Shown in pieces: positions 20,330 to 31,329 of a stretch of DNA of 45,006 nt. The stretch's first letter is position 1, and every line of letters starts with the position of its first letter. The notes beneath the pieces were generated by a model, which saw only the letters and a list, made by a program, of their open reading frames with translations, was not told the origin of the DNA and did not search any database. Origin of the DNA: Chara braunii (Eukaryota > Streptophyta > Charophyceae > Charales > Characeae). A program made the position numbers and the translations under genes. The stretch is from assembly GCA_003427395.1 (NCBI GenBank), contig BFEA01000220.1:2002590-2047595 (forward strand), given 5' to 3'.

Positions 20330-21107
20330 GCGACCAGTGCCAGTTCTGATCATTCAGGAGAAGGAAGTGTATTACAAGAAAGAACGCGAGTGAATCAGAA
20401 CATTGGAGGAGAAAGGTGAGAGGGGACCGTGTCGGTTGACAGAAGACAGGATCAAAGAGATGATCATTGGAGAGGATAACCTCCTCACCAAGGAGGAAAC
20501 CCAATTCTTTATCGACGTTATGAGGAAAAATCATCTGGCTTATGCTTTTGATGATGATGAGCGTGGAAGGTTGGACGTCAATATGATTCCAATGATCCGG
20601 ATTCATACGGTACTGCATGAGCCATGGAATGTCAGAGGTCCACGATATCCGAATCCAGACGATCACCGGAAGGTGGTGGATTATCTTGATGGTAAGATTC
20701 GGACCAAAGTGGCAGACTATTCGTATGGGCCGTATGCATCCCCTTGGTTCTGCTTCATCAAGCCGAACGGTGTTTTACGATGGGTTCAGGACCTACAGAA
20801 GTTGAATTCTGTAACAGTCCAAGATGCATGTGGACTTCCGAACGCCGACCAACTCTCGGAATCTTGTGCAGGCTGACCCATCATCACCTTAATTGATTTG
20901 TATTCACGGTACGATCAATTCCCGCTGTACACAACAGATCGACCTATGACGGCGATGCACACGCCTCGGGGACTGCTTCATATGTGCGCGGCTCCACAGG
21001 GTTGGACGAATGCCGTGGCAATTGTTCAAAGATATATGATGAGAGTCATGCAGCCGCTTTGTCCAGACGTGACTTCTCCATATATTGATGATTTGGCTAT
21101 CCCACAA
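20330..21107 (+). pseudogene. Ty3/gypsy reverse transcriptase, truncated after YIDD
   Basis: Two in-frame pieces (20403-20876 and 20898-21107) are separated by TGA at 20874-20876. Motifs in order: ASPWFCFIKPNGVLRWVQDL, LIDLYSRYDQFPL with the first catalytic Asp, LLHMCAAPQGWTNAVAIVQR, and SPYIDDLAI with the YIDD pair at 21081-21092. Another TGA lies near 20393 in the upstream linker. The sequence stops six bases after LAI, where the nested LTR copy begins. RT thumb and connection, roughly 130-160 residues, are missing from the window. This module would copy element RNA into cDNA within the particle; as it stands it cannot. Confidence 0.9.
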
Positions 21108-21780
21108 TCGGGCCAAAAACCCTGATAAGGGTATTTGTCGGTGTTTTTGAACGTCGGGCGTTATCCGACTCTTGTGTTGAATTAAAGAACTTGGTGAGAC
21201 TGACGTTTGCCAAAACGTTTATTCAGACCTGACCTATAACTAAGAAACTAAGAGTTTTCAAACTTTAGTCCGGATGCATGTGACGTCCGAAGGTATCGGG
21301 TGTGAATGACAAAGGCTACGTTTTTGTCGAAGCCGCAGGAACGTGCGGGAAAAGGAATGCTAAAATTAAATCCATCTTACCTATAATAATGTCGCGCGGA
21401 TGTTAAGCCGCGCGATTCAGGGCCTAAGTAGGCTAAAAAGAGGGTTGCGCCAGGGTATAGGGCCGCGACGCAGGAGGTGCAGGACGTTTTTGTTTTCTCT
21501 AGGGCCGCGAGGTCTGACTTCGAACCTGGGGACCAATAGGCAAATGCCAAGGCTTACCCTGTTCGATGGCCGACCAAGCCGCGGTCACGCGGCAAACCGG
21601 TATGGGTAAGCCACGGACAGGAATGCCGGCAGGGCACAAGCAGGGCAGCCCTGCTAAGCCGCAGTCGGGGCAGGCCTGCTAGGCCACACACAGGCAGAGC
21701 CTGCAGAGCCGCAGGCAGGGATGTTATCTGGGCTAAGCTCTTCATATTGAAGAGCAGCTCCTGTTTAGTGTGAAACAGGA

Positions 21781-21872
21781 GCTAGCCCAGTAGGATAACG
21801 CACTCAACTGTCACCTTGCAAACCTAGGGATCGAGCTTGACCGCGCATGCCCAACTGGGATAGCTCCTTTTT
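21781..21872 (+). other. tRNA-like cassette in nested LTR copy
   Basis: A box TAGCCCAGTAGG (21783-21794) is unchanged although the neighbourhood is diverged. The B-box region reads GGGATCGAGC with one departure from the core, and TTTTT follows at 21868. The middle reads CACCTTGCAAACC, resembling an anticodon loop. An outer pair GCTAGCCC/GGGATAGC closes it with one mismatch. Directly upstream is a perfect CTCCTGTTT/AAACAGGAG hairpin. Confidence 0.42.
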
Positions 21873-22353
21873 GGAGCAACTCGCAATTACTGAAGGCGCG
21901 GTTCATCTCGACCGTGCGATCGAAGAGATCACGCGACCGATATAGGCCGCGCGAGATTAGCATGACCCCTGCGTAAGGATGACACGCATAAATCGAGAAA
22001 TAGTCGAATTTTTTTTTCTGATCCCATCAGGGATCGAACTCGGGTCTGCATTTTAACAGTTCGTGGGTGAAGCCCACGAAAGCATCACAACCGTTGGCAT
22101 AAGCCAACGGGAAATGTTAAAAAAAAAAAATTAAAAAAATAAATAAATAAATAAATAAATTAAAAGAACTATACGTTGTGACAGGTGACACCTACAGAAG
22201 TGGCAGGGGACTTAGTATCCCCAAAGGAATAACAGGCACCCGTTGAAAACGGGCAGCCTCTTTTTAGGTAGGTTTTTCATTTTTGATTTTTGCTTACATT
22301 TTTTTTTAGATTTTTTCTTTTTAAATTTGGTTAGATTTTTTTTGTTTCCTTTC

Positions 22354-22603
22354 NNNNNNNNNNNNNNNNNNNNNNNNNNNNNNNNNNNNNNNNNNNNNNN
22401 NNNNNNNNNNNNNNNNNNNNNNNNNNNNNNNNNNNNNNNNNNNNNNNNNNNNNNNNNNNNNNNNNNNNNNNNNNNNNNNNNNNNNNNNNNNNNNNNNNNN
22501 NNNNNNNNNNNNNNNNNNNNNNNNNNNNNNNNNNNNNNNNNNNNNNNNNNNNNNNNNNNNNNNNNNNNNNNNNNNNNNNNNNNNNNNNNNNNNNNNNNNN
22601 NNN
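22354..22603. other. Assembly gap (250 N)
   Basis: A run of 250 N lies within the nested LTR, at the place where the 5' LTR has its (GA)n microsatellite. GA repeats resume at the right edge, so the gap was probably caused by the microsatellite. Confidence 0.99.
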
Positions 22604-25600
22604 TACCTACCTCGTTGAGAGAGAGAGGAAGAGAGAGGGGTCTTACCTGTGTTTGGCCGTGTATCTTCCAACGATAGGATGAGCAAAATCGAGTGAATCT
22701 AACCCAAGGACAAGGGGAGATTCACACTACAGGTAGGCAAGGTAAGTTGTTCGCCTTTTTATTGTTGTTTTTCTTAGTTTCTTTTTTTATTGTTTTTTAG
22801 CTCTCTCACGTCGTATGGCCGTTGGAGTATAGAAAGCAGGGAAAAAAAACGGGGAAGGATGAAGCAAAATAAACTAAGAAACTGTATAAAAAAAAAATAA
22901 ATAAAAAAAAAAAATCAAGAAAACGAAAACGAGGCAACTGCCTCGTGAAGAAAAGAACAGTCTTTTGACTGTATGGGAGCAAGGAGGGCTCCCACTTCAA
23001 TTTTGGAAAGCTGGTTGTGGCCGCGAGATCTCAGATCTCACGGCTCACAACGTGCGCGTGTGGGAAAGGGAAAAGGAGGGAAGAGAGAGAAACGGGGTGG
23101 TTNGGAGGAGGAGGGCCTACCTCTCCCAACCTGACAACTACCTTCCCCGTTTTCAGGAGAGGGCAGTAGAGGAAAGAAATAGGCTGTTGGCAGAAAAATG
23201 CATGCTCCATGCTCGAATCACGGTCAGGAGCACTTCAGTTAAGGGGTTGAGTTTTTTTTTCTTTATTTTTTTCTTCTTTTCTTTTTCTTTTCTTAGTGTG
23301 AGGACACTTGTCCTCACGTGGTGCTACCTCTCGCACAAGCTGCCAGAGGTAACTGTCAGGCTCCCGTTTTTAGAGGAAGCCTGGAAATTGAAGGGCCATA
23401 AGGGAAAAAGGCTAAGTACAGCCTTTTCCCCGATGTATCTGCCCTGGAAAAAGGGTCCAGATACATCAAATTGTAAAGAGCTGTAACTTTCCAACCCCTT
23501 ATCAGAAAAATAAAAGAAAAACACTTTTGGAAATGGCAGGAGACCAGCTATCTCGCCAGATTCCGAGATAGCTGGGAAAAAGAAAAAGAAAAAGAAAATA
23601 GGGCAGTTAAAAAAACTGCCCCACACTAAGGCTGTGACTGTGGTGCGGCCACAGTCGGCCCTGGATCTAGGCCAGATTAAGGGCTCTCTGTGAGCCCGCG
23701 TTTTTACCTAGGGGCTGGAGTGACATCCAGCTGCTCTCAGCCCATATAAAAAAGGCAGCTGCCTCCCAGCTGCCACACAAAGCACTCGTGCTGCCAGTGT
23801 GTGACGGACACACTTGAGTGTTGTGGCTGCTGGAGCTGTTGCTGAGGCAACGTGAGGAGGAGCTGGAGGACTGCAGGGGAGCACCAGGAGGAGGACTAAC
23901 CAAGGCAAGGAGCACTCTGCTCCCCTCCCCTTTGGCTGGCGCTGGTCCCACGGGACAGGCCAAGTGACACAGCAGTACTACGGCGGGCGGCACAGGCTAT
24001 TACTGCGGTAGTACGAGAGTGCTGCTGAAATTTTGTTACGGCGGCACCAACTTTTTACTGCGGTAGTGGGGAAATGCTGCTGAAATTCTGCAGCAGCGGC
24101 ACCGACTTTTTACTGCGGTAGTACGGAAGTGCTGCTGAAATGCTGCAGCGGCGGCACCGGCTTTTTCAACGGTGGTGCGAGAGCGCTGCCGAATTTTCGA
24201 GGCAGCAGTTCTGGTTTTATCGGCGGGGGTGCGGTAGCACTGTCGAAATTTTTTCGACGGTGACTCCGGTTTAACCAGCCGTCGTGCGGAAGCACTGCAA
24301 AGATTTTACGGCGGCGAAGCGAGGTTACAGGCGCTAAATATTTCTACATCGAGCGGCAGTTAAACCTTGGTATAGGGGAGGTGCCGCTGAAGTAAGGGAT
24401 CAGAAGTGGCGTGAGTTTTGATGGCATGGTGACGAGGTGGCAGTGAAAATCAGTGGCGGCGATACTTATTATAAGTTAGTGAGGAAGCGTTGTGGCAGGT
24501 GGTTGTGGTAAAAGGAGGAGTGTGGATTATTTATCGACGACTGAAGACAATTGTCACTGACAGAGGAGCATAATTTTCATATGGCTTTTCTTGAGTGGGC
24601 CGCTATTATCTTCAGTCCAACTTCACTCAAGGTCACTCAGTCAGTTAAATTGACTCAGTTCCCTTCACACCTGAGTGAACCCACACTTGCTTTGAACTAT
24701 TTTACTGAATGTTCATTGAAAAGGGAAAGAGAATGTGTGTGTTTGCGTGTATGACAGGGAGTCTGACAATAGAAAAGGATTGCATGGTCGTCTGTGTGTC
24801 GTTGGGTTTTGACTGCAGGTATGGCAAATGAACTGAAATGCATAAGGGTGATGACGGTGAAAGAATGGTTGACTTTTCATCTTTGTGCTTGTGTTCTATG
24901 TATAAATAAAACAAAGGGAAGACGACGAGAAACGAAGCGAGCATAAGGAAGAGAAGTTAAACTTGGTTTAGACTTATTCCTGAGGTTACCCATTCTTTCT
25001 CAAATAACCCTCTTTTATCTATGCCTGTCAGACTGAATGGTTCTATCTTTCTACGATTCCTCTTTCTTCGTCTAAGTTTAATTTTGGCGCTAGGTGGCAA
25101 GATTCTACTTGTCTACCGTGTAGGTGTCTTTCCATTTGTCTAGGAGGCATCTGGGGCGGGGGTTCATTGCCTTAGGGGCCGTCCCTGTTATCAACCCAGA
25201 GTGGACCGCCTTGCAGGGGGGGTACTATGCCGATTCGGTGGAGACGGCCCAACTTCTGAGATCCGAGTTTTGTACTCGGGCGAGGAGAAGGAGTATCCCA
25301 GACCACCTCTTAGGGTAATGGAAAAGGCATCCACACGGAAGAAAATTATTTCTTGACGCCTTGCGAAAAAGGAAAACTGCCTTAGCAATCCTGTTTAAGT
25401 GGTCACCCTAGGTACCGCTAACGTATGGAGAGTTGGCGCCACAAGTAGCCCGACTCATGTTTCATTAGCTGAACAGAGTACATTTAGATACTCCTGACGA
25501 GGTTGGTCGTGCCATAAGAAGCACGGGCCAGAAGGAAGACAAATGTTTTAAGTAATACTTAATTTCAACTTAATCACATTCGGCTTCCTTTTTCTTTCAG

Positions 25601-26070
25601 ATGTCTATGGGAACCACGAAACTATTCCTTTTCAACAATCGTGATGCGGCAGCGGAGAGAGTTGAACTCCAAAGGCGTGATGGAGTGAGGGTAGAAAGGG
25701 TAGGCAGACTTATTTATAATCCGTCAAAATTATATTATGAGGAGGACGTTCCACGATTTTGGGGTAGTAATGCGCAAAGACCCCCAGACGACTTGTTTTC
25801 AGGAGTGATAACGGCCTGGATATTCTTCATTACGAGTTCGCACCGCCACTGCCTGAGCGTCACTTCGTCAATATGAACCTCGTGGTGTTGCAGCCCTATG
25901 AAATCAACACACGAGTGGACGAAATCCCTGAAATAAGGTTGATGTACGTCTGTTACGTGCTTTGGATGAACGAGCGACAAGGCCCATTTTTTGGCATATA
26001 CTACGAGGAGCGGATACGTGTCAATAGGTACGCAATAATAGGGGGAAGAACTCAAGAAGTTTTTACGTAA
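25601..26070 (+). pseudogene. LTR ORF A, nested copy (frameshifted)
   Basis: ATG again follows a polypyrimidine-CAG acceptor. The first ~60 codons match copies 1 and 3 closely (TKLFLFNNRDAAAERVELQR). One C is missing from the C-run near 25785, which shifts the frame. The original frame resumes from about 25873 (MNLVVLQPYEINTRVDEIPE). With six T at the slippery site the frame passes directly into GIYYEERIRVNRYAIIG, which suggests this is the ancestral reading. The tail then has a small deletion relative to the other copies. Confidence 0.5.
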
Positions 26071-26097
26071 CTAATTTGAATTCGTTCTGATACGCAG

Positions 26098-27846
26098 ATG
26101 CCTGGAGTACGACGGGACTTGACGATCCCGAGGTATCTGCTGGTTCGTGATACACACGCTGAAGACCGTCCTTTCATCATCGAGACCGATGCAGGTCCTA
26201 CCGCTTTGGGAGGAGTTTTGGTCCAAAAGGATGGAGAAGGACGGGAACGGCCATTGAGGTTCGAGAGCAGAACTCTGAATATTACTGAGCGGAACTACTC
26301 CCAGTTCAAGAAGGAAACTCTCGCTGTGCTTCACTGTCTGCGCATTTTCATGAATTATGTAATTGGTAGACGGTTCATTCTGCGAGTTGATCCTACGGCT
26401 CTGGCTCACTCATTGAAGAACTATTCTCCTTCTGATCCAACCATTTCTCGATGGCTGATATATATTTGGATGTTCAATTTTGAAATTGAGTGCATCTCAG
26501 ACACTCAGAATCGAGCAGATGGATTGAGTCGTGTTGATTGGGACTCATCGACGGATCAGGCTGAGAATTCAGTTCCTGTGGATGGATTCCTCGAAGGAGA
26601 AGAGTCACAGTTGAGTATTAACTCAAACAATTATTTGGCGGATGCGACAACTCGGCATGGTAAAACCATCTGGAATGCTCCTTGTTTCCATCATGTGCGA
26701 TCAGAGCTTGTGATTGGGGAGCCGTTCATCGAACAAGACCTATGGGGTGAAAGAACATATGAGCAAATGATGAAGTTGGCTTTATCTGATGAAGTCGAGC
26801 TCATCAAAGAGCCGCTGACGATTGAGAATGGGCATGAGCAGGCTGATAAGACTTTCAGGATCGCTGGAGAGATGTCATTCCTTGTGAACTCTCTAATTCA
26901 CGAGGACCGCTTGAAAATGATGAATAAAGAAGCAGAAGGCAATGAAATCAGAGAGACTTTCAGAGAAGGAGAGTATGATGGGAAGTATAAATTAATGGGA
27001 ATGTGGTTGAATGGTGAGTTGAGGGAGGATGAGGTGGATCCAGATGTTCGTGAGAAAAGTAAGGATTTTGTTGTAAGATATGGTCATCTTTTCAAGAAAT
27101 CCAACGATGACATTCCGAGAAGAGTGGTATGTGGGGTTACGCGACAACTTGATGTGATTGCGACTTTGCATGATGGGGTCGCAGGCGGACATAGATCGGC
27201 ACGAGTCACTTTAAAAAAGATTCAATATCTTTATTTTTGGGAAGGAATGAACAAGATGGTGAATGAATTTTGTAACTCTTGTCTTTCATGCCAAAAACGA
27301 TCTAATCTGCGTTTTGTTGAACCTCTTAATCCACGCTATGTAGCTGAGCCGGGAGCAGTAGTACACTTGGATCTATTGGTCATGCCACCTGGAATAAATA
27401 AGTACAGATATATCTTCAACGCAAGAGATAATCTGACTGGGTTCGTTGATGGTTGTGCCATTCGCGAGCGTACTGGGCATGTTTTAGCAGAATGCATTGA
27501 GGAATATTATCTTCGGTACCCATTTGTTCGGGAAATTGTCATGGATCGAGGTGGTGAATTTCGAGCTGGGGAAGTGCAGGCGCTTCTGAAAAAACTTGGA
27601 GTAAGCTTTAGCTATACTACAAGGGCACATCCTCAGGCCAATGCGTCAGTTGAACGTGGACATGCCACTCTAACAAATTTGTTGGCCAAATGGTGCGGAG
27701 ACGATCCTTCAAGATGGCCGATATATCTGAGAACGGTCTTTTTTGTTGAGGATGTCACCATAAAGCGGACAACTGGATACGCTCCGGTCACATTGTGGTT
27801 TGGGCAGCATGCAACTTTTTCGATCGAAAGTTTTCTGACCACTTAG
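26098..27846 (+). pseudogene. RNase H-integrase frame fused to the first 20 codons of LTR ORF B
   Basis: An open frame of 582 codons. Residues 1-20 (RRDLTIPRYLLVRDTH) are the start of ORF B from the nested LTR. From about residue 23, pol resumes with Ty3-type RNase H (RPFIIETDAGPTALGGVLVQ, FILRVDPTALAHSLKNY, NRADGLSR). The integrase follows: zinc-binding H-X6-H (HDGVAGGH) with FCNSCLSC, then the catalytic core with Asp in VHLDLLVMPPG, Asp in VMDRGGEF and Glu in NASVERGH. The last two are spaced by exactly 35 residues (DD35E). The integrase would insert the cDNA. A TAG at 27844 replaces what is probably a Trp codon and cuts off the C-terminal domain. The fusion is an accident of the nested LTR junction, but it gives this fragment its own ATG. 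Confidence 0.85.
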
Positions 27847-28221
27847 AGAAAGAAGGATGTGGAAACAAAACTTTCAACGGAGGAGCTGTTGGAATTGAGG
27901 GCAAGACAAGTGATGATCACTGAGGAAAGGATTGAGGAGGCCGCTGCCTCTACTGCAGAAAGCAGACAGGCCGACAAGGAAAGATGGGATAAGGAGCCTC
28001 GCGTTCGTAAGGAACCATTAGAAGTCGGGGATGTAATGCTTCTTTATGACTCGTCCTTGGAAAAACAATGGTCTCGAAAATTGGACAGCCGATGGTTGGG
28101 GCCCTATCGTATGATTAGAAAGTTTGAGCATGGAGCTTATGAGATCGAAGAGATGGATGGGGCTCGAGGTAGAAATTGGGTGTCGGGATCGCATTTGAGA
28201 AAGTTTATTCCAAGGACTTAA
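27847..28221 (+). pseudogene. Integrase C-terminal domain and end of pol
   Basis: It continues in the same frame after the TAG. A helical, charged segment (TEERIEEAAASTAESRQADK) leads into the SH3-like C-terminal DNA-binding fold typical of Ty3/gypsy integrases (EVGDVMLLYDSS, RKLDSRWLGPYRMI, GSHLRKFIPRT), ending in TAA. No chromodomain is visible after it. Apart from the TAG this part is intact. Confidence 0.82.
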
Positions 28222-29739
28222 TAAAAAGGGTTTTTATTAGTATAAGTTTCTCTTTCTTTTTCAAGACTTGTTTTTCCTCTTTTATTTCTTTTGAATCACT
28301 AAATGCTGACTGGTTCTGAGGACATACAAGAAAATTGTAACTTTGGACTCTTGGGATTTGATTTTATTCTGGGACCTATGGTTCCATGTTTTTTTTGTAA
28401 TAATTAATAAATTTTACGACACCTGTTCGTGGAATTATGTTGTAACTTTTGGATCGAAAATTTGTTGATTCCTAAATGTGAATGATTTCTTGTTTCGATG
28501 AAATGTGATGCAATGCAAATTTATTAATATTTTTGGACTGGAATGTTATGGAACTCTCTGTGAAAATGTATGTTATTATTTGATGAATACTCTCGTTGTA
28601 AAAATTATAGGAAAATGACATGTAATTTGTATTATATGGCTTGTGGCATAACTATGAGTTATTCACAAAACATGTAATGCAATTATTTATCATAGCCTAG
28701 GACTTTCGTAATGTTTTTAGTTATCATGTTATGATGAGTCCAGATGCAGTGAGCTTTGTAGGTGATAGTGAGGCCTACGCCGGAACTTAGTTCCTGGTCC
28801 ATAATGGGATGCTGTAACTTTTTATTTTTTCAGAAAGGTGGCTACACTATCATTGAAAGGAAGGATAATATTATTATGATTGTCGGAATCTTGCTTGTGA
28901 GGGTGACGACTGCCACTTGTCATGAGGAAAAGAGTGGTCACCTTGGCCTTGTGATGAATGGGGTCGCCTCGCCTCTATGACCGGGACTGACCAGCTTTGG
29001 TCATAGAGAAAGGGTGGTTCAACCTCGCAGGTAGGGGACTAGCAAGCACTTGATACTGGAATCGGAGGGAAGGTGATGAGGCTCGAGTCTAAAGCGGGGT
29101 TTGATGTCGAGATGTTATCCTTTGCGGATTACACCACTCCTCGACGCATATCACAATGCATACACGAATATCATGTATGGTAACTCGTAATTGGAGTGGG
29201 ATACAAAACCTGGACAACGACTTTTGATAAATGGTTTCTCTCATAAATGGTTGGTCCAGATTCTGTCTGGGCCGCTCAGGAGGTTATTTATTTTGAAATA
29301 CCCGTCAGGGGGTTAAACCTGATTTTTTTTTAATAAATGTAAATATTAGCCGACTGAGGTTTAGAAGGCTAGCCAGAGGCTATTTCCGGTACTATTCTGA
29401 AAGACTAAAATGATGTTTAGAGTTGCCGCCAGTGGGATGATGCTGGGACCATTTAGACAAAGTTCCTTGATAATTTTAGTAATTCTGGATCTTTATCCGG
29501 TACAAATTCAGGTTTTGATGAAAGGCTTGCCAGAGGTTACATCTGGTACCATTCCAATCAAGGATGATTGAATTTTAGATTACCGAGGCAATAACTCGAA
29601 TTTTAGTTATAAGCTCCGGCTTATTTTCGATTGAAAGAGATTTTGTTAAAAAGAGTTCCATAAGAATCAAGAGAACCCTATATTGTTGACTAATATAGGG
29701 TGTACGACGGGGACGTCGTTCAATGGGGTTTGGGATTGC
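28222..29739 (+). other. Non-coding tail of the retrotransposon internal region
   Basis: AT-rich for the first 600 bp, then mixed. No frame of note and no envelope-like gene. The sequence just before the 3' LTR, GGGGTTTGGGA (about 29725-29735), is the only candidate polypurine tract and is a poor one because of its T residues. Confidence 0.55.
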
Positions 29740-30353
29740 TGTCGGGACAAAAACCCTGACAAGGGTATTTGCCGGTGTTTTTAAACGTTGGACGTTGTCC
29801 GACTCTTGCGTTGAATTGAAGGACTTGTTGAGACTGATGTTTGCCAAACGTTTATTCAGACCAGCGCTATGACTGAGAAAACCTAAACCTTTTAGAACCT
29901 GACGTCGGCAACGCAAGACGACATCGACGTCCGCACGGGATAGCGGAAGTCGGCACTGTCATCCGCGGTTTTTTTTTTACGAGAACGCAGCAGTGTGCAG
30001 TCATGGAAAGACTAAAATTAGACCTATTCTATCTAAAAATAATGTCGCGCGGCTGCTAGGCCTAAGTGGGTAAGGAGAGAGTTGCGCCGGGGTATGGGGC
30101 CACGACGAAGGAGGCGTACAAAGTTTTTGTTTTCTCTAGAGTCGCGGGGTCTGTTTCCGAGCCTTGGGGCCGATAGGCCAATGCCAGGACTTACCCGGCT
30201 CGATGGCCGACCCAGCCGTGGCCACACGGCTAACCGGTATGGGTAGGCCACGGGCAGGTAAGCCGACAGGCCACAGGCAGGGCAGCCCTGCTAAGCCACA
30301 GTCGGGGCAGGCCTGCTAGGCCATTTATGGGCGGAGCCTGCAAGTCTGCAGGC

Positions 30354-30385
30354 CTGTCTCTTATACACATCTAGATGTGTATAAG
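30354..30385 (+). other. Nextera/Tn5 mosaic-end junction adapter (contaminant)
   Basis: CTGTCTCTTATACACATCT is followed directly by AGATGTGTATAAG, the mirrored mosaic end produced by circularised mate-pair libraries with the last six bases lost. The 173 bp after it (30386-30558) repeat 30182-30354. This is a library artefact left in the assembly and is not part of the genome. Confidence 0.97.
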
Positions 30386-30620
30386 TGCCAGGACTTACCC
30401 GGCTCGATGGCCGACCCAGCCGTGGCCACACGGCTAACCGGTATGGGTAGGCCACGGGCAGGTAAGCCGACAGGCCACAGGCAGGGCAGCCCTGCTAAGC
30501 CACAGTCGGGGCAGGCCTGCTAGGCCATTTATGGGCGGAGCCTGCAAGTCTGCAGGCTGAGAGAATACCTGGGCCAGCTCTTCATATTGAAGAGCTGCTC
30601 TTGCTCACCGTGGAACAAGA

Positions 30621-30709
30621 GGTAGCCCAGTAGGTTAACGTAATAGACACTCACCCTGCTGATATAGGGATCGAATCTCACTCGTGGTACTGTCGGGATA
30701 GCTCCTTTT
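30621..30709 (+). other. tRNA-like cassette in 3' LTR
   Basis: A box TAGCCCAGTAGG (30623-30634), B-box core GATCGAATC (30669-30677) and TTTT at 30706. The hairpin directly upstream reads CTCTTG/CAAGAG (30598-30603 and 30616-30621) where the 5' LTR has CTCCTG/CAGGAG, a compensated base-pair change. Confidence 0.43.
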
Positions 30710-30955
30710 GGAGCTGCCCGTTTCTTTTAGAGGCGCGGTCTACCTGGACCGCCCGATCAGGAAGATCGCGCGGTCCAGTTCGGCCGCGCGCAGATCAGCA
30801 AGGCTCCTGCACAAAGAGGACACACATAAATCAAAATAATAAAAATAAAAATAAATAAATAAACAAATCAAAGACAGCGCCACTTGGCGTGAGAAGATGT
30901 GCCTGAAGGCACATAGTAGTAACCGTTGGCTTATGCCAACAGTTTTTTGTTAAAA

Positions 30956-31009
<54 letters not shown>

Positions 31010-31310
31010 ACTAAACTGAAACGAGGCAACTGCCTCGTAGCTGAAGAAGAACAGCCTTTTTGGCTGTGTGGGAGCAGAAAGGCTCCCCACCTCATACACA
31101 GCGAATATTTGAGGCCGCGAGATCTTGGATCTTGCGGCTCATAATGTGCGTGTGGGAATGAGGTTGTGGAGTTGGCTGGAAGAAGAGAGAGGGAGGATGA
31201 ACATGAGAGTTGGGAGGAGGAGGTCCTACTCCTCCCAAACTGACAACTGCCCTCCTCGTTTTCAGGGGAGGGCAGAGCAAAAGGTGGAAGGCTGTTGCAT
31301 GGAAACAGCA

Positions 31311-31329
31311 AGATGTGTATAAGAGACAG
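31311..31329 (+). other. Second Tn5 mosaic-end adapter (contaminant)
   Basis: AGATGTGTATAAGAGACAG is an exact 19-base mosaic end. The 79 bp after it (31330-31408) repeat 31232-31310, and the LTR then continues normally. It is a mate-pair or tagmentation artefact. Confidence 0.97.

Larger units (their letters stand above)
21108..26158 (+). mobile_element. Nested, diverged copy of the same LTR, truncated in ORF B
   Basis: It begins at TCGGGCCAAAAACCCTGATA, the LTR start lacking a clean TG, and follows the LTR map: tRNA-like cassette, hairpins, gap, donor-like site, TATA, minisatellite, ORF A. It ends at codon 20 of ORF B (ACACACG at 26152-26158). The first 1.2 kb is much more diverged from the 5' LTR than the two outer LTRs are from each other, so it is a different subfamily. 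There is no target duplication, and pol sequence is missing at the junction. This points to insertion followed by deletion or recombination, or to a misjoin. Confidence 0.8.

Noticed and set aside
22020-22055. Minus-strand tRNA 3' half (GTTCGATCC-like word)
   Set aside because: No matching acceptor or D-arm is found; only an isolated B-box-like word.
28762-28980. Envelope-like or extra gene after pol
   Set aside because: Only a short frame with no signal peptide or membrane segment and no conservation to compare.
30354-31329. Bacterial Tn5 insertion
   Set aside because: Only the 19-bp mosaic ends are present, in the mirrored form made by library preparation; there is no transposon body.
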